This document shows positions 52,882-61,039 of a stretch of 64,000 nucleotides of DNA, piece after piece; position 1 is the stretch's first letter, and each line of letters starts with the position of its first letter. This stretch comes from Lysobacter_L cavernae. Lineage in GTDB: Bacteria; Pseudomonadota; Gammaproteobacteria; Xanthomonadales; Xanthomonadaceae. Both the position numbers and the translations under genes were made by a program. The stretch lies in NCBI RefSeq assembly GCF_042648505.1, contig NZ_JBHRXK010000006.1, positions 1-64,000 on the forward strand, written 5' to 3'. A model generated the notes under the pieces. The model did not search any database, was not told the DNA's origin, and saw nothing but the letters and a program-made list of their open reading frames with translations.

Positions 52882-53652
52882 ATGGACGCCCTACTGAACC
52901 CCGAGATCTGGATCGCACTGGCCACACTGACCGCGCTCGAACTGGTGCTCGGCATCGACAACATCATTTTCATCTCGATCCTGGCCGGCAAATTGCCGCC
53001 GGAGCAACGCAACAAAGCGCGCCGCGTGGGCATCACCCTGGCCGCGGTGACGCGACTGGGCCTGCTGCTGGCCATCGCCTGGATCGTCGGCCTGACCGCG
53101 CCGCTGTTCTCGGTGCTGGGCAACGAGTTCTCCTGGCGTGACCTGATCCTCATCGGCGGCGGCCTGTTCCTGATCGGCAAGGCCACGCACGAGATCCACC
53201 AGAAGCTGGAAGGTGCCAGCGAGCACGTCAGTGCCGGCGGCGCGGCGACGGCGACCTTCGCCAGCGTCATCGCCCAGATCATGGTGCTGGACATCGTGTT
53301 CTCGCTGGATTCGATCATCACCGCCGTGGGCATGGTCGACGAGCGCTGGGTGATGGTCACCGCCATCCTGATCTCCATCATCTTCATGCTGATGTTCGCC
53401 CGCCCGATCGGCGATTTCGTCGAGCGCCACCCAACCGTGAAGATTCTGGCGCTGAGCTTTTTGATCATGATCGGCCTGGTCCTGATCGCCGACGGCTTCG
53501 GCCAGCACATCTCCAAGGGCTACATCTACGCGGCGATGGCCTTCTCGGTGTTCGTCGAGCTGATCAACCTGTGGGTCCGCAAACGCGAGCAGGCCAAGGT
53601 CGCGCCGGTCAAGCTGCACGAGCGCTTCACCAACGACCCGCCCACGCCGTGA
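52882..53652 (+). CDS. TerC/Alx-family membrane protein, probable Mn2+ exporter
   Basis: A 256-residue protein with about seven membrane segments. TerC signatures are LELVLGIDNIIFISILAGKLP and VLDIVFSLDSIITAVGM, both with the acidic and Asn residues thought to bind metal, and FVELINLWVRKR at the end. Family members export manganese. The upstream yybP-ykoY element supports that role. An in-frame ATG at 52738 would add 48 residues, but these do not look like family sequence. Confidence 0.93.
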   Translation: MDALLNPEIWIALATLTALELVLGIDNIIFISILAGKLPPEQRNKARRVGITLAAVTRLGLLLAIAWIVGLTAPLFSVLGNEFSWRDLILIGGGLFLIGKATHEIHQKLEGASEHVSAGGAATATFASVIAQIMVLDIVFSLDSIITAVGMVDERWVMVTAILISIIFMLMFARPIGDFVERHPTVKILALSFLIMIGLVLIADGFGQHISKGYIYAAMAFSVFVELINLWVRKREQAKVAPVKLHERFTNDPPTP

Positions 53653-53751
53653 ACCGCACGCGGGCCACGGCCACCTGGCCTGAGCCCGCGTCGTCCGCTG
53701 GCTCAGGCGCGTCACCGCGAATGAGCCGGCACTGCGTCCATCCACCCGGTG

Positions 53752-53774
53752 GGGCGGCCATCCCGGCCGCCCCG
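53752..53774 (-). terminator. Possible stem-loop terminator after amt
   Basis: Inverted repeat GGGGCGGCC / GGCCGCCCC with a 5-nt loop in the gap between the convergent terC and amt genes. There is no T run in either direction, so termination activity is uncertain. Confidence 0.35.
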
Positions 53775-53837
53775 ATCCGTTCATAACGCGGCCGGTGTCG
53801 CGACCGCGAGCGAACCGCGCCGCGGGACCGGTCGTGC

Positions 53838-55178
53838 TCAGGTCTCGTACGCCGACTCGCCGTGCGAGGTGATGTCGAGGCCTTCACGCTCGGCCTCCTC
53901 CGGCACGCGCAGGCCGACCACGGCCTTGACGATCCAGAAGGCAATCACCGACACCACACCCGACCACACGACCGTGACACCGACGCTGAGCGCCTGCACG
54001 CCGACCTGGTGCGCGATCGAGAAATCGGCCGCGCCGGTGCCGCCCAGCGACGGCGCGGTGAACACGCCGGTCAGCAGCGCGCCGATGATGCCGCCCAGGC
54101 CGTGCACGCCGAACACGTCGAGCGCGTCGTCGGCGCCGAGCAGGCGCTTCAACCCGGTCACGCCCCACACGCACAGTGCACCGGCGATCGCACCGATGGC
54201 GATCGCACCGAGCGGACCGACCGTGCCGCAGGCCGGGGTGATCGCGACCAGACCGGCGACCACGCCCGAGGCGCCGCCGAGCATCGACGGCTTGCCCTTC
54301 ACCACCGCCTCGACCAGGCTCCACGCCAATGCGGCAGCGGCCGTGGCGAGCAGCGTGTTGAGGAACGCCAGTGCAGCGCCGGCAGTGGCCTCCAGATTGG
54401 AACCGGCGTTGAAGCCGAACCAGCCCACCCACAGCAGCGACGCGCCGATCATGGTGAAGGTGACGTTGTGCGGCTTGATCGCCTCGCGCCCGTAACCGAC
54501 ACGCCGACCGACCAGGTAGGCGCCGACCAGGCCGGCGATGCCGGCGTTGATGTGCACCACGGTGCCGCCGGCGAAGTCGATCGCGCCCTTGGCGAACAGC
54601 CAGCCGTCCGGCGCGTACCAGACCATGTGCGCGATCGGCAGGTAGGCGAAGGTGAACCACAGCACCGAGAACAGCAGCACCGCGCGGAACTTGATGCGCT
54701 CGGCGAACGCGCCGACGATCAGCGCCCCGGTGATGCCGGCGAAGGTCGACTGGAACGCGACGAACACATACTCCGGCAACGACACGCCGGCGGTGAACGT
54801 CGCCGCCAGTGTCTCCTTGGTCACGCCAAGCAGGAACAGTTTGTCGGTGGTGCCGATGAAGGCGCCGCCGCCGCCAAATGCCAGCGAGTAACCGTAGGCC
54901 ACCCACAACAACACGATCAGCGAGAACACCGTCAGCACCTGCATCAGCACCGACAGCACGTTCTTGCTGCGCACCAGGCCACCGTAGAACAGGGCCAGGC
55001 CGGGCACCGTCATCAGCAGCACCAGCAGGGTCGAAGTCAGCATCCAGGCGACGTCGCCCTTGTCGACCACCGGCGCGGCTTCGACCGCGGCAGCGGCTTC
55101 CTGGGCGAGGCTCACGGCAGGCAGAGCCAATGCGGCCACGGCCAGGAGCAGGCGCGGATGGCGGAAGGCATCCACCAT
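53838..55178 (-). CDS. amtB: Ammonium transporter Amt/AmtB
   Basis: A 446-residue precursor with a signal peptide (LLLAVAALALPAVSLAQ) and eleven membrane segments. Amt landmarks are DVAWMLTSTLLVLLMTVPGLALFYGGLVRSKNVLS, the gate region FAYLPIAHMVWYAPDGWL, the pore histidines in GGTVVHINAGIAGLVGA and DVFGVHGLGGIIGALLTG, and GWFGFNAGSNL. It conducts NH4+/NH3 inward. It follows glnK on the same strand, and GlnK blocks the pore when nitrogen is plentiful. The frame is open upstream through repeat DNA; the ATG at 55178 fits the family. Confidence 0.96.
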   Translation of the reverse strand: MVDAFRHPRLLLAVAALALPAVSLAQEAAAAVEAAPVVDKGDVAWMLTSTLLVLLMTVPGLALFYGGLVRSKNVLSVLMQVLTVFSLIVLLWVAYGYSLAFGGGGAFIGTTDKLFLLGVTKETLAATFTAGVSLPEYVFVAFQSTFAGITGALIVGAFAERIKFRAVLLFSVLWFTFAYLPIAHMVWYAPDGWLFAKGAIDFAGGTVVHINAGIAGLVGAYLVGRRVGYGREAIKPHNVTFTMIGASLLWVGWFGFNAGSNLEATAGAALAFLNTLLATAAAALAWSLVEAVVKGKPSMLGGASGVVAGLVAITPACGTVGPLGAIAIGAIAGALCVWGVTGLKRLLGADDALDVFGVHGLGGIIGALLTGVFTAPSLGGTGAADFSIAHQVGVQALSVGVTVVWSGVVSVIAFWIVKAVVGLRVPEEAEREGLDITSHGESAYET

Positions 55179-55339
55179 GCGCTGCCGCTGCCCGGAAGAC
55201 AGCGCGCGCTCCTGCCTCTCGTCATTCCCGCGCAGGCGGGGTCTTTCGGGCTGCCGAATGGCGGCACCACCCAGTGTCTTCGCGTGTGTCACGTCGTCAT
55301 TCCCCTCGGTGGTGATGGTTGGCAAGGCAACGCCCATGG

Positions 55340-55383
55340 ATTCCCGCCGGAGCCTGTCCTGAGCGAAGCCGAAAGGCGGGAAT
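55340..55383. repeat. REP-like palindrome between glnK and amtB
   Basis: Arms ATTCCCGCC and GGCGGGAAT enclose GAGCCTGTCCTGAGCGAAGC-type sequence. A related half (CATTCCCGCGCAGGCGGG) lies at about 55226. Such palindromes are dispersed in xanthomonad genomes. Here they separate glnK from amtB by 246 nt, which otherwise hold nothing recognisable. Confidence 0.6.
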
Positions 55384-55424
55384 GACGGCTGAGGTGGGTC
55401 ATGTCGGAAAATCATCACGCCCCC

Positions 55425-55763
55425 TCACAACGCGTCGTCGTCGAGTTCGCCGGTGCGGATGCGCAGCGCGCGTTCCACCTGCGAGACGAGGATCTTGCCG
55501 TCGCCGACCTTGCCGGTGCGGGCCGCGTTCTGCACCGCCTCCAGCGCGGCATCGAGCAAGGCTTCGGGCACGGCGCACTCGACCTTGAGCTTGGGCAGGA
55601 AGTCGACCACGTACTCGGCACCACGGTAGAGCTCGGTGTGGCCCTTCTGTCGACCGAAGCCCTTGACCTCGGTGACGGTGATGCCGGACACGCCGACTTC
55701 GGTGAGCGCTTCGCGCACCTCGTCGAGCTTGAACGGCCGGATGATCGCGGTGATCAGTTTCAT
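55425..55763 (-). CDS. glnK: PII nitrogen-regulatory protein (GlnK/GlnB)
   Basis: A 112-residue PII protein: MKLITAIIRPFKLDEVREAL, T-loop with uridylylation Tyr51 in ELYRGAEYVVDFLPK, B-loop TGKVGDGKI and the C-terminal IRTGELDDDAL. It senses 2-oxoglutarate, ATP/ADP and, through uridylylation, glutamine. The place next to amtB favours the GlnK name over GlnB. It lies between the TorF porin gene (53 nt upstream) and amtB. Confidence 0.96.
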   Translation of the reverse strand: MKLITAIIRPFKLDEVREALTEVGVSGITVTEVKGFGRQKGHTELYRGAEYVVDFLPKLKVECAVPEALLDAALEAVQNAARTGKVGDGKILVSQVERALRIRTGELDDDAL

Positions 55764-55816
55764 CTCGCAGCTCCGTGGGGTAACAAAACGTGAGGTGGGT
55801 AGGAATGCGCCATCGC

Positions 55817-56590
55817 TCAGAACGCCTTGCTCAGCGTGAGCACGACCGTGTCGTCGGCGATGTGGTTGCCGTGCGGGTTGGTGTAGAGCGCCTGTTCGGC
55901 ATCGGTGTCGCTGTAGGCCAGGGCGATCGAGAAGCCGCTGTCGAAGCCCTTGGTGACGCCGAGCTTCCAGTCGATGTAGGCGAAGTCCTCGTTGTTCTCG
56001 ATCCACTGCTTGCCGACGTGCGCGTTGAGCGTCCAGCTGGGCTTGAACTCCCAGTTCGCATTCGCCTCGAGGTAACCGCTGCCGTCCGAGTCGGCGTAGC
56101 CGAACAGGTCGGTGAGGGCATAGGAGTACTTGGCCGTGAACACACTGGCGCTGATGCCGACGTAGAGCTCGGCCGTGTCGGCGCTGTTGAAGCCGGACGG
56201 AAAGTCGCCCGGGTACCAGTAGTAGATCGCGCCGACGTCGAAGCCGACGACGTCGTTGAACTTGCCGCGATAACCGCCGTAGCCGTCGAGCTCCAGGCTG
56301 CTGGAGATCGGCGCCAGCGGCGTGGACAGGTCGGACAGCCAGTTGATGTTGCTGCCCCAGGCGCCGAGGTAGAAGCCGTTATCGGCCGCGAACTCGACAC
56401 CGCCCTGCAGCGCGGGCTCCTGGTTGGTCTGCGAGACGCCGCGGAACAGGTAATCGCTGGTCAACGCCAGCGAGCCGGATACGCCGGCGTGCGCAGGCGC
56501 CATGCCCAGGCAGGCAACGGCGAGTACGGCCGATGTGGCCAACGTATTGCGAACAGCATGGATGCGAACTGCATTGATGCGAGACGACAT
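55817..56590 (-). CDS. TorF-family putative porin
   Basis: A 257-residue outer-membrane protein with a signal peptide ending PAHAG. TorF (TIGR02001-type) stretches are GSLALTSDYLFRGVSQTNQEPALQGGVEF, FYLGAWGSNINWL, ELDGYGGYRGKF, IYYWYPGDF and a terminal SKAF. Genes of this family are often found just before glnK-amt, as here, and may help nitrogen compounds through the outer membrane. The pore substrate is not known. Confidence 0.87.
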   Translation of the reverse strand: MSSRINAVRIHAVRNTLATSAVLAVACLGMAPAHAGVSGSLALTSDYLFRGVSQTNQEPALQGGVEFAADNGFYLGAWGSNINWLSDLSTPLAPISSSLELDGYGGYRGKFNDVVGFDVGAIYYWYPGDFPSGFNSADTAELYVGISASVFTAKYSYALTDLFGYADSDGSGYLEANANWEFKPSWTLNAHVGKQWIENNEDFAYIDWKLGVTKGFDSGFSIALAYSDTDAEQALYTNPHGNHIADDTVVLTLSKAF

Positions 56591-56915
56591 GACGCAGGCT
56601 CCTCATAAGCGGTGGCCCCTCCCCGGTCATTGCTTCATTGCGCTTGCACGCGGGCCTTTTCCTGGCGGCCGCGTCACTCGCCCTGCGGCGGGTGGAGCCC
56701 GTCGATTCGGTTACCTCACTGGTGGATTACTTGCCGTTCCTTCTCCCTCCGGAGAAGGTGCCCGAAGGCGGATGAGGGTCGGGCGCTCCGTTCACTCGAC
56801 GGCCGCGGCACGCTGTCACCCCTGCCTGGCGTCACGACGTTCCCGCGAGCGGCCGGTCATCCGCCGACCCTCACCCCAGCCCCTCTCCATCGGGAGAGAG
56901 GCTGCAGCAGCTGCA
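56591..56915. other. Intergenic stretch with inverted-repeat tracts
   Basis: No gene is seen in these 325 nt between glnA and the TorF gene. A CCTTCTCC...GGAGAAGG hairpin (about 56739-56758) is followed by AAGGCGGATGAGGGTC. A second CCCTCTCC...GGGAGAGAGG hairpin (about 56879-56902) lies 14 nt after the glnA stop and probably ends glnA transcription. GGATGAGGGTC-like and CCCTCACCCCAGCCCCTC tracts are familiar dispersed repeats of related genomes. The promoter for the TorF-glnK-amtB run should lie here, but I could not identify it. Confidence 0.5.
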
Positions 56916-58325
56916 TCAGATCGCGTAGTACATCTGGTATTCGAGCGGGTGCGTGGCGGCGCGGAACTTGGTCACTTCCTGCATCTTCAGTGCGATGTAG
57001 CCGTCGATGAAGTCGTCGGTGAACACGCCGCCAGCCTTGAGGAAGTCACGGTCCTTGTCGAGCGCTTCCAGCGCCTGGTCGAGGCTGTGGCACACGGTCG
57101 GGATGTTCTTCTCTTCTTCCGGCGGCAGGTCGTAGAGGTCCTTGTCGCTCGGTGCGCCCGGGTCGATCTGGTTCTTGATGCCGTCCAGGCCGGCCATCAT
57201 CAGCGCGGCGAAGATCAGGTAACCGGAGTTCATCGGGTCCGGGAAACGGATCTCGATGCGGCGCGCCTTCGGGTTGGCGACGTACGGGATGCGGCACGAG
57301 GCCGAACGGTTGGACGCCGAGTACGCCAGCATCACCGGCGCCTCGAAGCCCGGCACCAGGCGCTTGTAGCTGTTGGTGGTCGAGTTGGCGAAGGCGTTGA
57401 TCGCGCGCGCGTGCTTGAAGATGCCGCCGATGTACCACAGCGCCATCTGCGACAGGCCGCCGTAGCCGTCGCCGGTGAACAGGTTGACGCCGCCCTTGGC
57501 CAGCGACTGGTGCACGTGCATGCCGCTGCCGTTGTCGCCGACGATGGGTTTCGGCATGAAGGTCGCGGTCTTGCCGTTGCGGTGGGCGACGTTCTTGATG
57601 ATGTACTTCATCGTCAGCAGCTCGTCGGCCTTCTTGACCAGCGAGTTGAACTTGGTGCCGATCTCGCACTGGCCGGCGTTGGCCACTTCGTGGTGGTGCA
57701 CCTCGACCTCGATGCCGACGGCTTCGAGCGTCTTGCACATCTCGGCGCGGATGTCGTGCAGCGAGTCGAGCGGCGCGACCGGGAAGTAGCCGCCCTTCAC
57801 GCCCGGACGGTAGCCGGTGTTGCCGCCTTCGTACTCGCGGCCGGAGTTCCACGCCGCCTCTTCCGAGTCGATGTGGAAGAAGGTGTGGCCCATGTCATTG
57901 GCATAGCGCACCGAGTCGAAGATGAAGAACTCCGGCTCCGGGCCGAAGAACGCCTGCTCGGCGATGCCGCTGGCCTTGAGGTAAGCCTCGGCGCGCTTGG
58001 CGACGCCGCGCGGGTCGCGCGAGTAGGCCTGCATGGTGGCCGGGTCGAGGATGTCGCAGGTCAGGACCAGGGTCGGGTCGGCGGTGAACGGGTCGAGGAA
58101 GGCGGTGCTGGCGTCGGGCAGCAGCACCATGTCGGACTGGTGGATGCCCTTCCAGCCGGCGATCGACGAGCCGTCGAACATCTTGCCGTCCTCGAACAGG
58201 CCCGGCTCGATGATCGACTTGGGGAAGGTGACGTGGTGCTGCACGCCGCGCAGGTCGGCAAAGCGCAGGTCGATGAATTCGACCTTGTGGTCACGGATCA
58301 GCTTTTCGACGTGTTCGATCGACAT
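56916..58325 (-). CDS. glnA: Glutamine synthetase, type I
   Basis: A 469-residue enzyme (GSI-beta length) that makes glutamine from glutamate and ammonium. Motifs are VEFIDLRFADLRGVQHHVTFP, FDGSSIAGWKGIHQSDMVLLPD, FGPEPEFFIFD, the ATP-site KPIVGDNGSGMHVHQSL and NRSASCRIPYV. The adenylylation site is DLYDLPPEEEK (Tyr about 398), so activity is expected to be controlled by GlnE. Transcription starts from a sigma-54 promoter at 58363-58378 under NtrC. It is divergent from uppP. Confidence 0.98.
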   Translation of the reverse strand: MSIEHVEKLIRDHKVEFIDLRFADLRGVQHHVTFPKSIIEPGLFEDGKMFDGSSIAGWKGIHQSDMVLLPDASTAFLDPFTADPTLVLTCDILDPATMQAYSRDPRGVAKRAEAYLKASGIAEQAFFGPEPEFFIFDSVRYANDMGHTFFHIDSEEAAWNSGREYEGGNTGYRPGVKGGYFPVAPLDSLHDIRAEMCKTLEAVGIEVEVHHHEVANAGQCEIGTKFNSLVKKADELLTMKYIIKNVAHRNGKTATFMPKPIVGDNGSGMHVHQSLAKGGVNLFTGDGYGGLSQMALWYIGGIFKHARAINAFANSTTNSYKRLVPGFEAPVMLAYSASNRSASCRIPYVANPKARRIEIRFPDPMNSGYLIFAALMMAGLDGIKNQIDPGAPSDKDLYDLPPEEEKNIPTVCHSLDQALEALDKDRDFLKAGGVFTDDFIDGYIALKMQEVTKFRAATHPLEYQMYYAI

Positions 58326-58362
58326 TGCGGGCACAGCCTCGAGTGAAGGGATACCCTCATGT

Positions 58363-58378
58363 AGCAATCGGCGTGCCA
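58363..58378 (-). promoter_or_regulatory. Sigma-54 promoter of glnA
   Basis: On the minus strand TGGCACGCCGATTGCT matches the -24/-12 consensus (TGGCAC, N5, TTGCW) exactly, with GG and GC 10 nt apart. It lies 38 nt before the glnA ATG, leaving a leader of about 25 nt. Confidence 0.93.
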
Positions 58379-58471
58379 ACTTTTTTCACCGTCTAACAAA
58401 TTGATTTATAAGGATTCACAGGCACAGCGCCCGGCATTTAGCATCAATTTCGTGCGTTTTGTGCATCTATT

Positions 58472-58488
58472 GCACCAAACTGGTGCTT
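58472..58488. promoter_or_regulatory. NtrC-binding site upstream of glnA
   Basis: TGCACCAAACTGGTGCT matches the NtrC dyad (TGCACYA, N3, TGGTGCA) at all but the last base. Its centre is about 115 nt upstream of the -12 element, normal for an enhancer. It also lies within 70 nt of the divergent uppP start. Confidence 0.88.
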
Positions 58489-58541
58489 TCAAGGCATCCG
58501 TTATGCTGGCCGGCCCGTTCACGCCCGCCACGACCTCCTGC

Positions 58542-59396
58542 ATGACCGACCTGCTCGCCGCGCTGCTGCTCGGCATCATCGAAGGCATCACCGAATTCCT
58601 GCCGATCTCCAGCACCGGCCACCTGCTGATCGCCCAGCACTGGCTGGGCCGGCGCAGTGACCTGTTCAACATCGCGATCCAGGCCGGGGCGATCCTGGCG
58701 GTGGTCCTGATCTACCGGCAGCGGCTGTGGGGCTTGGTGATGGCGTTTGCCGGCCGCGACAAGCCCGGCGCCTACGACCCGCTTGGGGTCGACATCACTC
58801 CGGCGCAGTGGCGCGGCTATGCCTACAAGCTGGCGGCGGCCTTCGGCGTGACCGCGGCGGGTGGGCTGCTGGTCAAGGCGCTGGGCTGGGAGCTGCCGGA
58901 GACGGTCACCCCGATCGCCTGGGCGCTGATCCTGGGCGGCGTGTGGATGGTCGCCGCCGAACAGCTGGCGGCGCGGCGCGCGGCGGTACTGGGCGAACGC
59001 CAGCACATCACCTGGCTGGTGGCCGTGCTGGTGGGCATCGCCCAGGTGGCGGCCGGGGTCTTTCCGGGCACCTCGCGCTCGGGCGCGACCATCTTCGTGG
59101 CGTTGCTGGCGGGCACGACCAATCGTGCCGCCGCCACGGAATTCGCGTTCCTGGTCGGCATCCCGACCATGTTCGCCGCCACCGCCTACGAGCTGGCGCA
59201 CGTGATCGGCAACGGCGAGGCCGCGCACGAGGACTGGAGCGCGCTCGCGGTCGCCTTCGTCGCCTCGGCGATCACCGCCTTCGTCGCGGTGAAGTGGCTG
59301 CTGCGCTACATCCAGAGCCACCGTTTCACCGCCTTCGCGGTGTACCGCTTCGTGCTGGGCGCGGCGTTGCTGTGGCTGGTGCCGACCGGCAGCTGA
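58542..59396 (+). CDS. uppP: Undecaprenyl-diphosphatase UppP (BacA)
   Basis: A 284-residue membrane enzyme that recycles undecaprenyl pyrophosphate for cell-wall synthesis; it also confers bacitracin tolerance. Signature stretches are LLGIIEGITEFLPISSTGHLLIAQHWLG (catalytic Glu and His) and VFPGTSRSGATIFVALLAG, with RWLLRYIQ-type terminal helices. The ATG at 58542 gives the family length; the open frame from 58401 is upstream control DNA shared with glnA. Confidence 0.97.
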   Translation: MTDLLAALLLGIIEGITEFLPISSTGHLLIAQHWLGRRSDLFNIAIQAGAILAVVLIYRQRLWGLVMAFAGRDKPGAYDPLGVDITPAQWRGYAYKLAAAFGVTAAGGLLVKALGWELPETVTPIAWALILGGVWMVAAEQLAARRAAVLGERQHITWLVAVLVGIAQVAAGVFPGTSRSGATIFVALLAGTTNRAAATEFAFLVGIPTMFAATAYELAHVIGNGEAAHEDWSALAVAFVASAITAFVAVKWLLRYIQSHRFTAFAVYRFVLGAALLWLVPTGS

Positions 59397-59480
59397 ATCG
59401 GCAATGCACCCGGCGCCTGCGCCTTCACCCGGTTCTGCGCAGCGGTGCGTTTCCATAGGCCCACCTTCTGGAGACTGGCG

Positions 59481-60302
59481 ATGAAGCGACTTGCACTGCT
59501 GACCCTTCCCTTGGCCTTGACCGCCTGTACCAAGGCACCACAGGACACGCCGCCGGCACAGACCGCGCCTGCGGCTGCAGCCACGGCACCGGCCAATACG
59601 GCCCTGGATGCGGCCGCTCTCGGCGGCTACCACTGGCAGCTCGACCAGGCGCTCGACGCCAAGGGCCAGCGCATCGAGGCGCTGTTCGCGCGCGCCGACC
59701 GGCCGCTGCAGCTGGATTTACGCGACGGCCGCGTCAGCGTCAGCAACACCTGCAACCGCATGAGCGGCGGCTACACGATCGCTGGCGACAAACTCGAGAT
59801 CGCGCGCCTGGCCTCGACGATGATGGCCTGCGCCGATCCCAAACTGATGGCCTTGGACCAGGACATCGGCCAGCGCCTGCAGGCGCCGCAGACGCTGGCG
59901 CTGCGCAGCGGCGACACGCCGCAGCTGACCCTGACCTCGGCCGGCGGCGACGTGCTGACGTTCCGCGGCGAAGCCACCGCGGACACGCGCTACGGCGGCC
60001 CGGGCGCGACCGCCTTCTACGAGGTCGCGGCGCAGACCCAGCCGTGCAGCCACCCGTTGATCCCCGACAAGCAGTGCCTGCAGGTGCGCGAGCTGCACTA
60101 CGACGAGCGCGGCCTGAAGTCCGGCACGCCGGGCGAGTGGCAGCCGCTGTACCAGGACATCGAGGGCTACGAGCACGTCAACGGCGTGCGCAACGTGGTG
60201 CGGCTGAAGCGTTACGCCGTCAAGAACCCGCCGGCCGATGCGTCGTCGGTGGCCTATGTGCTCGACATGGTCGTCGAGTCGGAAACCGTGAAGGCGAAGT
60301 AA
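59481..60302 (+). CDS. META/DUF4377-domain lipoprotein
   Basis: A 273-residue predicted lipoprotein (MKRLALLTLPLALTAC, Cys 16) with an Ala/Pro/Thr linker. Residues about 46-160 form a META (HslJ-like) domain: GYHWQLDQALDAKGQRIEAL, VSVSNTCNRMSGGYTIAGDKLEIARLASTMMACADP. Residues about 185-270 form a DUF4377 domain: CSHPLIPDKQCLQVREL, EWQPLYQDIEGYEHVNGVRNVVRLKRYAV. Such proteins are linked to heat or envelope stress, but the function is not defined. Confidence 0.87.
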   Translation: MKRLALLTLPLALTACTKAPQDTPPAQTAPAAAATAPANTALDAAALGGYHWQLDQALDAKGQRIEALFARADRPLQLDLRDGRVSVSNTCNRMSGGYTIAGDKLEIARLASTMMACADPKLMALDQDIGQRLQAPQTLALRSGDTPQLTLTSAGGDVLTFRGEATADTRYGGPGATAFYEVAAQTQPCSHPLIPDKQCLQVRELHYDERGLKSGTPGEWQPLYQDIEGYEHVNGVRNVVRLKRYAVKNPPADASSVAYVLDMVVESETVKAK

Positions 60303-60373
60303 GACCGCCTTGCCGCAACGGCTGTGGCGCCGTCAGTCGGGTGACGGCACCGCAGCCTCGCCGGTGCACCGGC

Positions 60374-61000
60374 TCACCCGGTGACGTCGGGGTTCAGCGA
60401 GTACGTCGCGTAGATCACGGCCTCGTCCAGCACGTGGCCGTGCATCGCGGCGAACACGTCGGCGGCGGTGAAGCGCGCCGGCACGTCCAGCTTCTCGACA
60501 TCCAGCGCGAACACGCGGAAGAAGTAGCGGTGCAGGCGCAGGTCGTTGGGCGGCGGGAACGGGCCGTCGTAGCCGCGCCAGTCGCCGGCCATGGCGCTAT
60601 CGCCGGCGAACCAGCCGGTGTAGTCGTTGAGGCCCTGGCGCGCGCCGGCCGGACCGGCCGGTTGCGCCTTGCCGTGCGCCACCACGCCGTCGCTGCAGCT
60701 GCCAGCCGTGATTTCGCGCAGGCCGGCGGCCAGGTCGACCATCGCCCAGTGCACGAACTCGCCGCGCGGCTGGTCGGCCGGGATCAGCACGCCGGCCTGG
60801 CCGACCATCTCGGCCACGGTCGGCACGTCCGGGTCGATGCACAGCAGTGCGAACGAACGGGTGCCGTCCGGCACCCCGTCCCAGGCCAGGTGCGGGTTGC
60901 GGTTGGGCGCAAAACCGAAGCCGTCGGCCGTGGCCTGGCCGGCGGCGAACTGCGCCGGCAGGCGCTGGCGGTGCTCGAAACTGTCGCTGCGAATGCGCAT
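60374..61000 (-). CDS. YbhB/YbcL-family PEBP-like protein
   Basis: A 208-residue protein of the Raf-kinase-inhibitor/PEBP fold. Landmarks are NRNPHLAWDGVPDGTRSFALLCIDPD, the ligand-pocket segment GEFVHWAMVDL, GYDGPFPPPNDLRLHRYFFRVFAL and HGHVLDEAVIYATYSL. No signal peptide is visible. Bacterial members have no agreed function; the pocket could bind a phosphorylated or anionic ligand. Confidence 0.9.
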   Translation of the reverse strand: MRIRSDSFEHRQRLPAQFAAGQATADGFGFAPNRNPHLAWDGVPDGTRSFALLCIDPDVPTVAEMVGQAGVLIPADQPRGEFVHWAMVDLAAGLREITAGSCSDGVVAHGKAQPAGPAGARQGLNDYTGWFAGDSAMAGDWRGYDGPFPPPNDLRLHRYFFRVFALDVEKLDVPARFTAADVFAAMHGHVLDEAVIYATYSLNPDVTG

Positions 61001-61039
61001 GTCGCCTCCGTGGATCGGGGATGAGGGTCGCTGCGGTGA

